A DNA stretch of 64,000 nt from Shewanella sp. TC10. GTDB lineage: Bacteria > Pseudomonadota > Gammaproteobacteria > Enterobacterales > Shewanellaceae. Under the pieces are notes generated by a model that did not search any database, was not told the origin of the DNA, and was given only the letters and a program-made list of their open reading frames with translations. Shown here piece by piece: positions 1-7,265 of this stretch; positions within the stretch are counted from its first letter, which is position 1, and each line of letters starts with the position of its first letter. A program made the position numbers and the translations under genes. Where the stretch lies: NCBI RefSeq assembly GCF_009663145.1, contig NZ_VKHR01000005.1, positions 36,300 to 100,299 on the forward strand. Reading direction: 5' to 3'.

Positions 1-589
1 AACGCGTGTTGTACTCGCCTTGCTCAATCTTTTCACACAATAAATTGTACTGGACTAACCGTCTTAAAATCGCTTTAGAAAATATGAATCCGACAGCTAA
101 AGTGATGCCAAGCGTGAACGCCACAGCCCAAAAGGCGGCATTAATGAATTTATCAATTAGCGCCGCTAAGTTATCGGTTCGAGTGGCTATCAATACCGGC
201 CCATAATGCGTCATTACGATGCCACCAGTAAGAATATGAAGCTTATCGGGACCACCGGTTAAGATAGGGAAGTCTCGAGTTTTCGGCAACACAGGCATAT
301 TGTCAGGCACAAAACTGAGTGCGCCCACCATATCGACACTGTTACGCCATGCGATAAGGGCTGTTTTAGGATCTGCTGCTCGAATTTGCGCCGCGAAACT
401 ACGTCGGTCAACGGTTAATGCAAGCTGTTGATAGCGTTGCATTTCAGTCGCAAGATGTTGCTCAACCTGATTCTCTTGTTCAATGACGAGTTGGCGGTAT
501 AAACCAAATACCAACATCACGATCAACAAGGTCACCAAGGTTGAGAAGATCAGCGTTATCCGCCAAGCACTACTTTGGTAGGGTTTAAT
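1..589 (-). CDS. Sensor histidine kinase, N-terminal part (cut by window edge)
   Basis: About 195 codons are visible and the gene continues past base 1. The translation has a first membrane helix soon after the start (ITLIFSTLVTLLIVMLVFGL), a periplasmic region of about 120 residues, a second helix (FWAVAFTLGITLAVGFIF) and the beginning of a HAMP-like linker. It lies directly downstream of an OmpR-type response regulator on the same strand, so it is the likely partner kinase. The catalytic domains are outside the window. The start is odd: in this frame no ATG, GTG or TTG lies between an upstream stop and the first helix. The natural position is an ATT codon (589-587) overlapping the regulator stop, giving a protein beginning (M)KPYQSSAWR. 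A base change or sequencing error is also possible. Confidence 0.75.
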   Translation of the reverse strand, partial: MKPYQSSAWRITLIFSTLVTLLIVMLVFGLYRQLVIEQENQVEQHLATEMQRYQQLALTVDRRSFAAQIRAADPKTALIAWRNSVDMVGALSFVPDNMPVLPKTRDFPILTGGPDKLHILTGGIVMTHYGPVLIATRTDNLAALIDKFINAAFWAVAFTLGITLAVGFIFSKAILRRLVQYNLLCEKIEQGEYNTR

Positions 590-1262
590 TCCCTTTGCAA
601 AGGCGATATCCAGCCCCTCGAACAGTTTCGATGATTTCTGGATGGCCTAGCTCTTCAAATTTGCGACGTAACTTAGCGATATGCACATCAATCACGTTAG
701 TGCGAGGATCAAAGTGGTAATCCCATACTGCTTCAAATAACAAAGTACGGCTTATCACTTGATTAGGGTGTTCCATTAAGTATTTCAGTAACTGAAACTC
801 TTTAGGTTGCAGCAATAACTCATGCTCATCTAAAGTCACTTTACGTGTCAGCAATTCCATTCTTAAATTGCCCACTTCCAAATCGGTATTCGCCGCAGAA
901 GGTGCATTACGTTGAATAAGCTTTTCAGCGCGCACTTGCAATTCAGCAAAGGCAAAAGGCTTAGTCATGTAGTCATCGCCGCCCGCACGTAAGCCTTTCA
1001 CACGCTCATCAACGTGGCTAAGTGCCGATAGAATTAATACAGGGGTTTGGTTGCCATTATTTCTCAATGCAGTCAGCAAAGTCAGTCCGTCTAACTGCGG
1101 TAACATGCGGTCTAAAATAATAATGTCGTATTGATTATGCTTGGCTTGGTGCAGGCCATCATGGCCATTAGTCGCAGTATCAACTTGATATTGCTGCGCG
1201 GTAAAACCTTCGGCAACGTATTGTAAAGTAGTTGCGTCATCTTCAACGATTAATACTCGCAT
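585..1262 (-). CDS. OmpR/PhoB-family response regulator
   Basis: The receiver domain covers roughly residues 1-115, with acidic pocket residues D8/D9, phospho-acceptor D51 (in ILDRMLP) and the conserved lysine in the MTKPF motif. It is followed by a winged-helix DNA-binding domain ending in the typical VRGAGYRL motif. The start was set at the ATG reading MRVLIVEDD, preceded by an AAGGAA ribosome site; an upstream start would add ten residues unusual for the family. The stop overlaps the presumed start of the downstream sensor kinase, implying translational coupling. The regulon cannot be told from sequence. The PepSY-like gene upstream suggests an envelope or metal signal, which is inference only. 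Confidence 0.93.
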   Translation of the reverse strand: MRVLIVEDDATTLQYVAEGFTAQQYQVDTATNGHDGLHQAKHNQYDIIILDRMLPQLDGLTLLTALRNNGNQTPVLILSALSHVDERVKGLRAGGDDYMTKPFAFAELQVRAEKLIQRNAPSAANTDLEVGNLRMELLTRKVTLDEHELLLQPKEFQLLKYLMEHPNQVISRTLLFEAVWDYHFDPRTNVIDVHIAKLRRKFEELGHPEIIETVRGAGYRLCKGN

Positions 1263-1319
1263 AGTGCTATTCCTTAATGCTACAGCCTTCACTGCAAAGA
1301 TACTTATAGCCCGCTAAAG

Positions 1320-1844
1320 CTAATCCCATTGTAATAATGGTAACGGACGTAATTCTTCAATATCAAAAGCAATCGTATGCTTGCTAGAAACATTGAGTAA
1401 TTTTAACTCTAGATAACTGATCGCTAAGTCATGGTCTAACTCAGCTTCGATTAAATATCCTGTTTGGTCTTGTTGCGCCATTCTGACGAGTTCAGTAAAG
1501 GTCATTTCTTTTTTTACTAAGACTTGAGCAGCTTTGACTTGATCCAAATCATCAGCTTCAAATACAGATAACTTTTTAGTGACTAAGCTGCCATCAGAGG
1601 CGTCAAATGAGAATTCGGTGACTTCACTATCATCAAGATTTAACAGGTCAATTTCATAAATTAGTTGACCGTTTTCAACATCCATATCAAACGATGAAAC
1701 AATACCGCTGTATTCTGCTTCAACTTGTTCAATCACGATAAGCGGTTGTACGTATTCTCCCTCCGAAAGCAATGTATGCATACTCGGGGTTGCCATAACC
1801 ATTGATGGGAATACGACTAACAACGACAGAACGATACGGAACAT
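1320..1844 (-). CDS. Exported PepSY-like protein
   Basis: This 174-residue protein has a signal peptide (about residues 1-18, ending VMA) and no further membrane segment, so it is probably periplasmic. The middle reads like a PepSY module, a hydrophobic strand pair with an acidic turn (LIYEIDLLN, then FSFDASDGSLVTKK), and a second similar but degenerate segment follows (residues about 105-165). PepSY domains are often coupled to two-component systems or peptidases. It lies about 60 bp upstream of the response regulator on the same strand, so it may be the first gene of that operon. Exact function unknown. Confidence 0.7.
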   Translation of the reverse strand: MFRIVLSLLVVFPSMVMATPSMHTLLSEGEYVQPLIVIEQVEAEYSGIVSSFDMDVENGQLIYEIDLLNLDDSEVTEFSFDASDGSLVTKKLSVFEADDLDQVKAAQVLVKKEMTFTELVRMAQQDQTGYLIEAELDHDLAISYLELKLLNVSSKHTIAFDIEELRPLPLLQWD

Positions 1845-1927
1845 GAAAGCCTCAAGATGAGTATTTGAATAGTGCTACTTTACCTAAGCCCAGCAAAAGA
1901 CCCAAGCATTGTAAGATTAATAATTGA

Positions 1928-3034
1928 TCATGATTCTAGAATATGAACTTGTTCAGATTTAAGCGCAATCGTAGTCTCAAGCCCAGACTTTAATGAGAGT
2001 TTTTCAGCTAAGTGTGAAGGTATATCCATATTGAACACCTCATCAACATCAGCCATTCTGGCTTTTACTCGCACTGACTCACCCATGATAAGCATAGACT
2101 CAATGACAATATCGAGTTTATTAATACTACGACATAATCGCCCACTGGTAATGGCATTGAAACGGATACCTTGGTTAGGAATAACCCAGCGCACTTGCTG
2201 CCCCACCACTAACTCTGGCGCACTGTCGCTAGCAATAATTTGCTCACCCATTTTAAGCCAGGTGATATTAGCATCAGCATCTCGGCCGCTCACCTCAGCA
2301 TTAAAGATGTTTCTCAGCCCCATTTGTCTAGCGACAGTTTCATTGCGTGGGTGAGATAACACCTCAAAAGGCTCACCTTGTTGCAGCATTTTGCCTTGGC
2401 TGATTAAAATCATTTTGTCAGCAAGTAACAAGGCTTCATTCATATCATGGGTCACCATGACAACAGGAATAGAGAGTTGCGACTTTAATCGGGCAAGCTC
2501 AATGTATAAGCGCTCTCTAGTTTCTCTATCAACCGCCGAAAAGGGTTCATCAAGCAATAACACTGAAGGCTCACGTGCTAATGCCCTCGCTAAGGCCACA
2601 CGCTGACGCTGACCGCCAGATAACTGTGCAGGCAATCTAGCAGGAAGCCCATGTAAATTAACTCGCTCAAGCCAGTCTAAGGCTCTTGCTTTACGTTCGC
2701 TCTTAGGAATATGGTCTAAGCCTGAAATGACATTTTCTAGCGCCGTGAGATGGGGAAATAGCCCAAAATGTTGCGGCACATAGCCAATATGACGTTGCTG
2801 TGGTGACAAATGAATATTTTGCTCATCGTCAAACCATGTCTTACCGCCGCATTCTATCTGGCCTTGCTCAGATGAGCTTAATCCAGCAATCATCCGCAGC
2901 AATGTTGTTTTACCGCCACCTGATGGTCCAACGACTGCCAATACTTCCCCTGCTTTACAACTAAATTTAGCTGTTAAAGGGATTGGCGACTGTTGTGAGA
3001 TTTCGCAATGTAAATCAGCGTTGTTGGTTGGCAT
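1928..3034 (-). CDS. modC: Molybdate ABC transporter ATP-binding protein ModC
   Basis: This ATPase energises molybdate import through ModB. It has a Walker A motif (GPSGGGKTT, about residue 36), Q-loop, signature LSGGQRQRVALARAL, Walker B LLLDEP and an H-loop (VTHD). A C-terminal region of about 130 residues matches the MOP/TOBE oxyanion-binding domain typical of ModC. The 368-residue length fits the family. Its start overlaps the end of modB by 20 bp, so it is translationally coupled, and it is the last gene of the moa-mod block. Confidence 0.95.
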   Translation of the reverse strand: MPTNNADLHCEISQQSPIPLTAKFSCKAGEVLAVVGPSGGGKTTLLRMIAGLSSSEQGQIECGGKTWFDDEQNIHLSPQQRHIGYVPQHFGLFPHLTALENVISGLDHIPKSERKARALDWLERVNLHGLPARLPAQLSGGQRQRVALARALAREPSVLLLDEPFSAVDRETRERLYIELARLKSQLSIPVVMVTHDMNEALLLADKMILISQGKMLQQGEPFEVLSHPRNETVARQMGLRNIFNAEVSGRDADANITWLKMGEQIIASDSAPELVVGQQVRWVIPNQGIRFNAITSGRLCRSINKLDIVIESMLIMGESVRVKARMADVDEVFNMDIPSHLAEKLSLKSGLETTIALKSEQVHILES

Positions 3035-3695
3035 GTTGCCCCCCTAAACGCTTCGACAAACTGGTCGTAATGGCGAGTACACTCACAGCGAATACCAACA
3101 ACACCAGCGACATAGTGCCAGCCGCTTCAAAGTCGAAGGCTTGTACACTGTCATAAATGGCAATGGAGATAGTTTTGGTTTCACCCGCAATATTGCCACC
3201 GAGCATTAATACCACGCCAAACTCACCCAATACGTGAGAAAAACACAATACCACTGCCGTAAGGATCCCCGGCCAAATCATTGGAAGTTCAATTTTTAAA
3301 AAAATCCGCCACCAACTCATACCGCAACACGCTGCCGCATCTGGAATATCATGGGGAATGGTTTCAAATGCCCGTTGGATAGGCTGCACCGCAAAAGGAA
3401 TATTGACCAAGATGGACGCGATCACTAAGCCAGAAAAATTAAACACTAACTGAGTACCAGTAAATTGCTCAACCCATTGGCCAATCAAACTTTGGCTACC
3501 TAAGCCCACCAGCAAGTAATAGCCAATCACAGTAGGTGGCAGCACCAATGGCACCATAATGAGTGCTTCAACCCATGATTTACCGCGAAATTGTTTATAG
3601 GCCAGAAAACGGCCCGCAAAAATAGCCATAGGGATCAAGATTAACACTGTAACGGTACTTAATTTGGCGGAAAGCCACAGTGACTGCCAATCCAT
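3015..3695 (-). CDS. modB: Molybdate ABC transporter permease ModB
   Basis: This 226-residue inner-membrane permease has about five transmembrane helices. It carries the EAA-loop signature of binding-protein-dependent transporters (around DAAACCGMSWWRIF) and the conserved LGEFGVVLMLGGNI segment of ModB/CysT permeases. It starts 3 bp after modA and overlaps modC, which fits a tightly coupled modABC unit. It forms the channel for molybdate, and possibly tungstate, delivered by ModA. Confidence 0.95.
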   Translation of the reverse strand: MDWQSLWLSAKLSTVTVLILIPMAIFAGRFLAYKQFRGKSWVEALIMVPLVLPPTVIGYYLLVGLGSQSLIGQWVEQFTGTQLVFNFSGLVIASILVNIPFAVQPIQRAFETIPHDIPDAAACCGMSWWRIFLKIELPMIWPGILTAVVLCFSHVLGEFGVVLMLGGNIAGETKTISIAIYDSVQAFDFEAAGTMSLVLLVFAVSVLAITTSLSKRLGGQHANQQR

Positions 3696-3698
3696 ACG

Positions 3699-4574
3699 TT
3701 ACTGCTCCGCCACTTGTTGTCTTGGTCTTGGAGTGCTGAGTTTAGGTTGATGTAAATGGTGTTTATCATCGGCGTTGGTCGGAAAACCGAAGCCATAACT
3801 CTTCAGTACTTGCTGCGCAGCACTGGTTTGCATGTACCGATAAAACTGTTTGGTTGTATCGCCAGCTTTAGGCGTCATAACCATGCGTTGATTGATCGGC
3901 TGATATAAAGATTGCGGGATTTCAACATAACGTCCCATCTTGGTAAATTGCGGCGCCGAAGCTAACGACAATGCCACGATGCCACCTTGTGCTGAACCAC
4001 TTAAAGCAAATTGAGCGGCTTGAGATACATTCTCGCCCATGATGATAGTTGGCAGTAACTCAGACCATAGCTCTTTGTGCTCCAGTAGCGCTTGAGCACG
4101 TTCGCCATATGGTGCATGAGCTGGGTTGGCAATAACAAATCGCTTAATTTCACCTTCAGAGACGGCTTCAGCTAGGCCTGTTAATTGGGGATCAAGTTTA
4201 AGTGAAGAGTTGTTAGGAGCGACAATGGCAAGCTTGCCAATGGCGTAGATATCACCATCAGAATCCGTTTTACCCGCCTTGTGTAACTGCTGCACATAAA
4301 ACTCATCAGCGCTAAGCAACATTTCAAATGGAGCACCATGCTGAATTTGTGCAACAAAATTTCCTGAAGAGCCGTAAGATACCCGCAATTTCAAGCCAGT
4401 TTCTGCACTAAAGTTTGCCACAATTTCATCTAAGGCAAACTTAACATTAGCTGCAGCTGCAATGGCTGGCGGTTTAGCCGCAAATGCAGAAAACGAAAAC
4501 AAAGAATAAAGTCCTAACAAACTCACAAGTAAAATACTTCGAATCTTTAATGCAACTCGACGACTAGCTGTCAT
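3699..4574 (-). CDS. modA: Molybdate-binding periplasmic protein ModA
   Basis: This substrate-binding protein has a signal peptide ending SAFA, followed by AAAANVKFALDEI and the oxyanion-contact SYGSSGNF motif of ModA. The start was placed at the ATG reading MTASRRVALK, 7 bases after an AAGGATG ribosome site; a further upstream in-frame start would put about 31 unlikely residues ahead of the signal peptide. About 25 residues at the C-terminus after the fold (HHLHQPKLSTPRPRQ) look like a non-conserved tail. It sits between moaE (16 bp upstream) and modB (3 bp downstream). Confidence 0.94.
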   Translation of the reverse strand: MTASRRVALKIRSILLVSLLGLYSLFSFSAFAAKPPAIAAAANVKFALDEIVANFSAETGLKLRVSYGSSGNFVAQIQHGAPFEMLLSADEFYVQQLHKAGKTDSDGDIYAIGKLAIVAPNNSSLKLDPQLTGLAEAVSEGEIKRFVIANPAHAPYGERAQALLEHKELWSELLPTIIMGENVSQAAQFALSGSAQGGIVALSLASAPQFTKMGRYVEIPQSLYQPINQRMVMTPKAGDTTKQFYRYMQTSAAQQVLKSYGFGFPTNADDKHHLHQPKLSTPRPRQQVAEQ

Positions 4575-4590
4575 TGGTAAGCATCCTTTG

Positions 4591-5076
4591 CTATTTGGTT
4601 TCGTTCCACATTGACGCAGCCTGCTCATCTGAATCACGTGCTTCGACCCAATTATTGCCTTCTTCACCCGCTTCTAGTTTCCAAAATGGCGCTTTGGTTT
4701 TTAAGAAGTCGATTAAGAATTCACAAGCTGCAAATGCTGCTTTGCGATGCATGCTAGTAACGCCGATAAATACGATTTGCTCACCCAACTCCATACGACC
4801 CACACGGTGAATGATGGTGACGTAATTTAATGGCCAGCGCTCATATGCTTGTTCAGCTAATTGCACTAGCACAGCTTCGGTCATACCTGGGTAATGTTCT
4901 AGGGTTAAATCAGTGACTGCACTACCATCATTGAAGTCGCGGACTTTACCAGCAAAGGTCACCACTGCGCCGTCGCTATTATCATTGGCTATGGCCGCAT
5001 ATTCATCAGCAACACTGAAATCAGCAGTTTGAACACGTACCACTTGTCTTGGGTTGTTATTAGCCGTTGCCGTCAT
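4591..5076 (-). CDS. moaE: Molybdopterin synthase catalytic subunit MoaE
   Basis: MoaE is the large subunit of molybdopterin synthase. It converts cyclic pyranopterin monophosphate to molybdopterin using the MoaD thiocarboxylate. The 161-residue protein has the family pattern: EHYPGMTE near residue 62, HRVGRMELGE, GVTSMHRKAAFAACEF, and the active-site lysine region KTKAPFWK. It starts 3 bp after moaD ends, the usual moaDE arrangement. Confidence 0.96.
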   Translation of the reverse strand: MTATANNNPRQVVRVQTADFSVADEYAAIANDNSDGAVVTFAGKVRDFNDGSAVTDLTLEHYPGMTEAVLVQLAEQAYERWPLNYVTIIHRVGRMELGEQIVFIGVTSMHRKAAFAACEFLIDFLKTKAPFWKLEAGEEGNNWVEARDSDEQAASMWNETK

Positions 5077-5079
5077 AAT

Positions 5080-5328
5080 TTAGCCACCTGTTACTGGTGG
5101 GAAAAAGGCAACTTCATCGCCATCAACAACAGCCGCATCCCATGCACTCATCGTTTGATTCACGGCTACCAGCAATTTGTCTGACGACAATACTTTAGCC
5201 CATTTATCATCTTTAGCGGCTAATGCTTCACGCAGTTGCTCAGTATTGGTAATACCCTCTGCTGCAACTTCAACTTTAGCGGTGCCGAGTAACTCTCTAA
5301 CTTGTGCAAAAAATAGAACTTGGATCAT
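5080..5328 (-). CDS. moaD: Molybdopterin synthase sulfur carrier subunit MoaD
   Basis: This 82-residue ubiquitin-like protein ends in the Gly-Gly tail (FFPPVTGG) that is adenylated and thiocarboxylated to donate sulfur for molybdopterin. The body has the expected beta-grasp start (MIQVLFFAQVRELLG). It lies between moaC (72 bp upstream) and moaE (3 bp downstream). Confidence 0.95.
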   Translation of the reverse strand: MIQVLFFAQVRELLGTAKVEVAAEGITNTEQLREALAAKDDKWAKVLSSDKLLVAVNQTMSAWDAAVVDGDEVAFFPPVTGG

Positions 5329-5400
5329 GTCGATGTCTCGTATTGAGTTGGTCTTTCAATTAACGTTGAACTCTTGGTTGCGCTCAAATACCAGCAAAAA

Positions 5401-5883
5401 TTAATCTTCTGCTTGGAAATGACCTGATTTACCGCCACGCTTTTCAAGTAAGCGAACGTGGGAAATAATCATGTCTTTTTGAACGGCTTTACACATGTCG
5501 TAAATGGTTAACGCCGCGGTTGAAGCTGCAGTTAATGCTTCCATTTCCACACCTGTTTTACCAGAAAGTTTACATAAACTCGTGATACGAACACGATTAA
5601 GCTCAGGCTGAGCTTCAAGGTCAACTTCTACTTTGGTCAACATTAATGGATGACATAAAGGAATTAAATCTGAGGTCTTTTTAGCTGCCTGGATACCTGC
5701 AATACGTGCTGTAGCAAATACATCACCTTTGTGGTGGCTGCCACTCATGATCATCTCAAGCGTACTAGGCGCCATTTCAATAAATGCTTCCGCACGGGCT
5801 TCACGCTCTGTGACATTTTTTTCAGTCACATCGACCATGTGGGCGTTGCCATCGGCATTGATATGGGTAAAACAATTGCTCAT
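5401..5883 (-). CDS. moaC: Cyclic pyranopterin monophosphate synthase MoaC
   Basis: MoaC acts with MoaA in the first step of molybdenum cofactor synthesis, making cyclic pyranopterin monophosphate from the MoaA product. The 160-residue sequence has the family landmarks: the N-terminal HMVDVTEK, the LIPLCHPL motif, GVEMEALTA, and the C-terminal lysine-bearing [10 protein letters not shown]. Second gene of the block, 75 bp downstream of moaA. Confidence 0.97.
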   Translation of the reverse strand: MSNCFTHINADGNAHMVDVTEKNVTEREARAEAFIEMAPSTLEMIMSGSHHKGDVFATARIAGIQAAKKTSDLIPLCHPLMLTKVEVDLEAQPELNRVRITSLCKLSGKTGVEMEALTAASTAALTIYDMCKAVQKDMIISHVRLLEKRGGKSGHFQAED

Positions 5884-5958
5884 GCTAACTTGCCTTCTTA
5901 AGTCTTAATATCAGTCTGGGGCTAGTGTGGTAAATCGCGACTAAAGCGCACTGAGGTG

Positions 5959-6939
5959 CTAACCACCAATAGAGGCTAAATGCTTCGTCACACCGGTTAT
6001 CCCTTGATGTAAATAATGCGTTTCTTCTTTCTGTGCTAATTGACTGTGTAAACGTTCAATAAGCTCTGCACGTTGAGATTCATGTTGCAATAAATCACGC
6101 AAATCAAGGCCATTTTCGGTAAACAAACATAAATGTAATTTACCTTTTGCAGACACTCGTAAGCGATTACAGCTGGCACAGAAGTTTTTGGCGTACGGCA
6201 TAATCAAGCCGATGCGCCCCTGATAATCTGGGTGACTGAAGTTTTGAGCAGGACCGTCATCAACACTCGGTAAGTCATATAACCAACCCTCTGACTCAAG
6301 TTTTAGCTTGATATCAAGGCCAGCTAAGTGATGGGCATTAAAGTAATCATGACCTAGGCCTGTTTCCATTAACTCAATAAAGCGCAAATCTATCGGTGTG
6401 CTTTTGATCCAATGTAAAAAACGTGGCAAATCTTTGTCATTTAAGCCTTTAAGCAGTACTGCATTGATTTTAATTCGCTCAAAACCTGCCTCAAGCGCTG
6501 CGTCAATACCACGCATTACTTGATCAAACTTATTCTCGCCAGTGATTTGGTAAAACATTTTAGGGTCTAAACTATCAACCGAAACATTAATCCGGCGTAG
6601 ACCCGCGTCATACCATTCTTTGGCGTGTTTCTCGAGACGATAACCATTGGTTGTTGTGGCAACAGTGTTGATGTTGTCATTATCAGCAACGACACGAATG
6701 ATATCGGTAAAATCTTTTCTAAGGGTCGGCTCACCACCGGTGATGCGGATTTTTTGGGTACCTACTTCGCCAAAAGCCGCCACTAAATTTTCTATTTCAT
6801 TTAGTGTGAGAAACTTAGGCTTGCCATCAGGTCTATAACCGTCAGGTAGGCAATAGGTACATTTGAAATTACAAACGTCAGTGACTGACATCCGCAGATA
6901 GTGAAATCTTCGACCAAAGCTGTCTTGTAGTTGGGACAT
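5959..6939 (-). CDS. moaA: GTP 3',8-cyclase MoaA (radical SAM)
   Basis: MoaA is a radical SAM enzyme that rearranges GTP to start molybdenum cofactor synthesis. The N-terminal iron-sulfur motif is VCNFKCTYC (CxxxCxxC), followed by ITGGEPTLR. The second cluster region near the C-terminus is CASCNRLR with a third cysteine in LHLC, and the protein ends in the conserved GG. The start is set at the ATG reading MSQLQDSFGRRF, which has a GGAAAGG ribosome site 5 bases upstream. An in-frame start 45 bp further upstream would run through the structured leader. Confidence 0.95.
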   Translation of the reverse strand: MSQLQDSFGRRFHYLRMSVTDVCNFKCTYCLPDGYRPDGKPKFLTLNEIENLVAAFGEVGTQKIRITGGEPTLRKDFTDIIRVVADNDNINTVATTTNGYRLEKHAKEWYDAGLRRINVSVDSLDPKMFYQITGENKFDQVMRGIDAALEAGFERIKINAVLLKGLNDKDLPRFLHWIKSTPIDLRFIELMETGLGHDYFNAHHLAGLDIKLKLESEGWLYDLPSVDDGPAQNFSHPDYQGRIGLIMPYAKNFCASCNRLRVSAKGKLHLCLFTENGLDLRDLLQHESQRAELIERLHSQLAQKEETHYLHQGITGVTKHLASIGG

Positions 6940-6944
6940 GTTAA

Positions 6945-7058
6945 CCTTTCCAAGTGTGGGAGGTAAGTGCATTTCTTTACTCACCCCGGTGGCATTATTA
7001 CCACGGCTAAATACCCATATCTGTGGACGTAGGATATAAAGCTCGGAGAACCGTCAAC
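6945..7058 (-). promoter_or_regulatory. Probable Moco-type RNA element in the moaA leader
   Basis: The moaA transcript would begin near 7055 and carry about 115 nt of structured leader. Read on the minus strand it has an unpaired CTCCGAGC block near the 5' end, a GTGG/CCAC hairpin (TAATAATG loop), and a 7-bp stem GGTGAGT/ACTTACC just before the moaA ribosome site. Moco RNA motifs are known upstream of moaA in gammaproteobacteria. Assignment rests on position and general resemblance, not on a covariance-model match. Confidence 0.6.
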
Positions 7059-7062
7059 CTTG

Positions 7063-7068
7063 ATTATA
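7063..7068 (-). promoter_or_regulatory. Predicted moaA promoter -10 hexamer
   Basis: On the minus strand the sequence reads TATAAT exactly, about 8 bases before the expected 5' end of the structured leader. No good -35 hexamer lies 16-18 bp upstream, so an activator may be needed. A perfect palindrome centred at 7107 is well placed for this. Confidence 0.55.
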
Positions 7069-7101
7069 GGCCTAAAATCACTCGAATCAGTACCTTTTTA
7101 T

Positions 7102-7112
7102 GACAATTTGTC
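7102..7112. promoter_or_regulatory. Palindrome GACAA-T-TTGTC upstream of moaA
   Basis: Perfect 5-1-5 inverted repeat centred about 42 bp upstream of the moaA -10. The same core, extended to 6-1-6, occurs at 31030-31042 upstream of fdhD and the DUF3305 gene. Candidate operator for a regulator common to molybdenum-related genes; regulator unknown. Confidence 0.4.
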
Positions 7113-7177
7113 CCAGTTTGAACAAAATCTGTAAAGAATTGCGAGCTAGCTCACGAGCTCAAAATCGCAGTTGCTAC

Positions 7178-7193
7178 TGTGACCTAGGTCATT
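7178..7193. promoter_or_regulatory. CRP-like site upstream of the ETF-QO gene
   Basis: TGTGA-CCTAGG-TCATT matches the CRP consensus (TGTGA-N6-TCACA) at 8 of 10 arm positions and contains a perfect 12-nt palindrome, TGACCTAGGTCA. It lies about 75-90 bp before the ETF-QO start and on the far side of the moaA promoter, so it could serve either direction. Confidence 0.5.
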
Positions 7194-7265
7194 TTTGAGG
7201 TAAGGTGAGTAAAACAATAAAAACAACAAACCCGCCAAAAATGGGAAACGAAGATCAAAGGTGAG

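Noticed and set aside
585..1292. Longer start for the response regulator
   Set aside because: It adds ten residues before the universal receiver start MRVLIVEDD, which has its own ribosome site.
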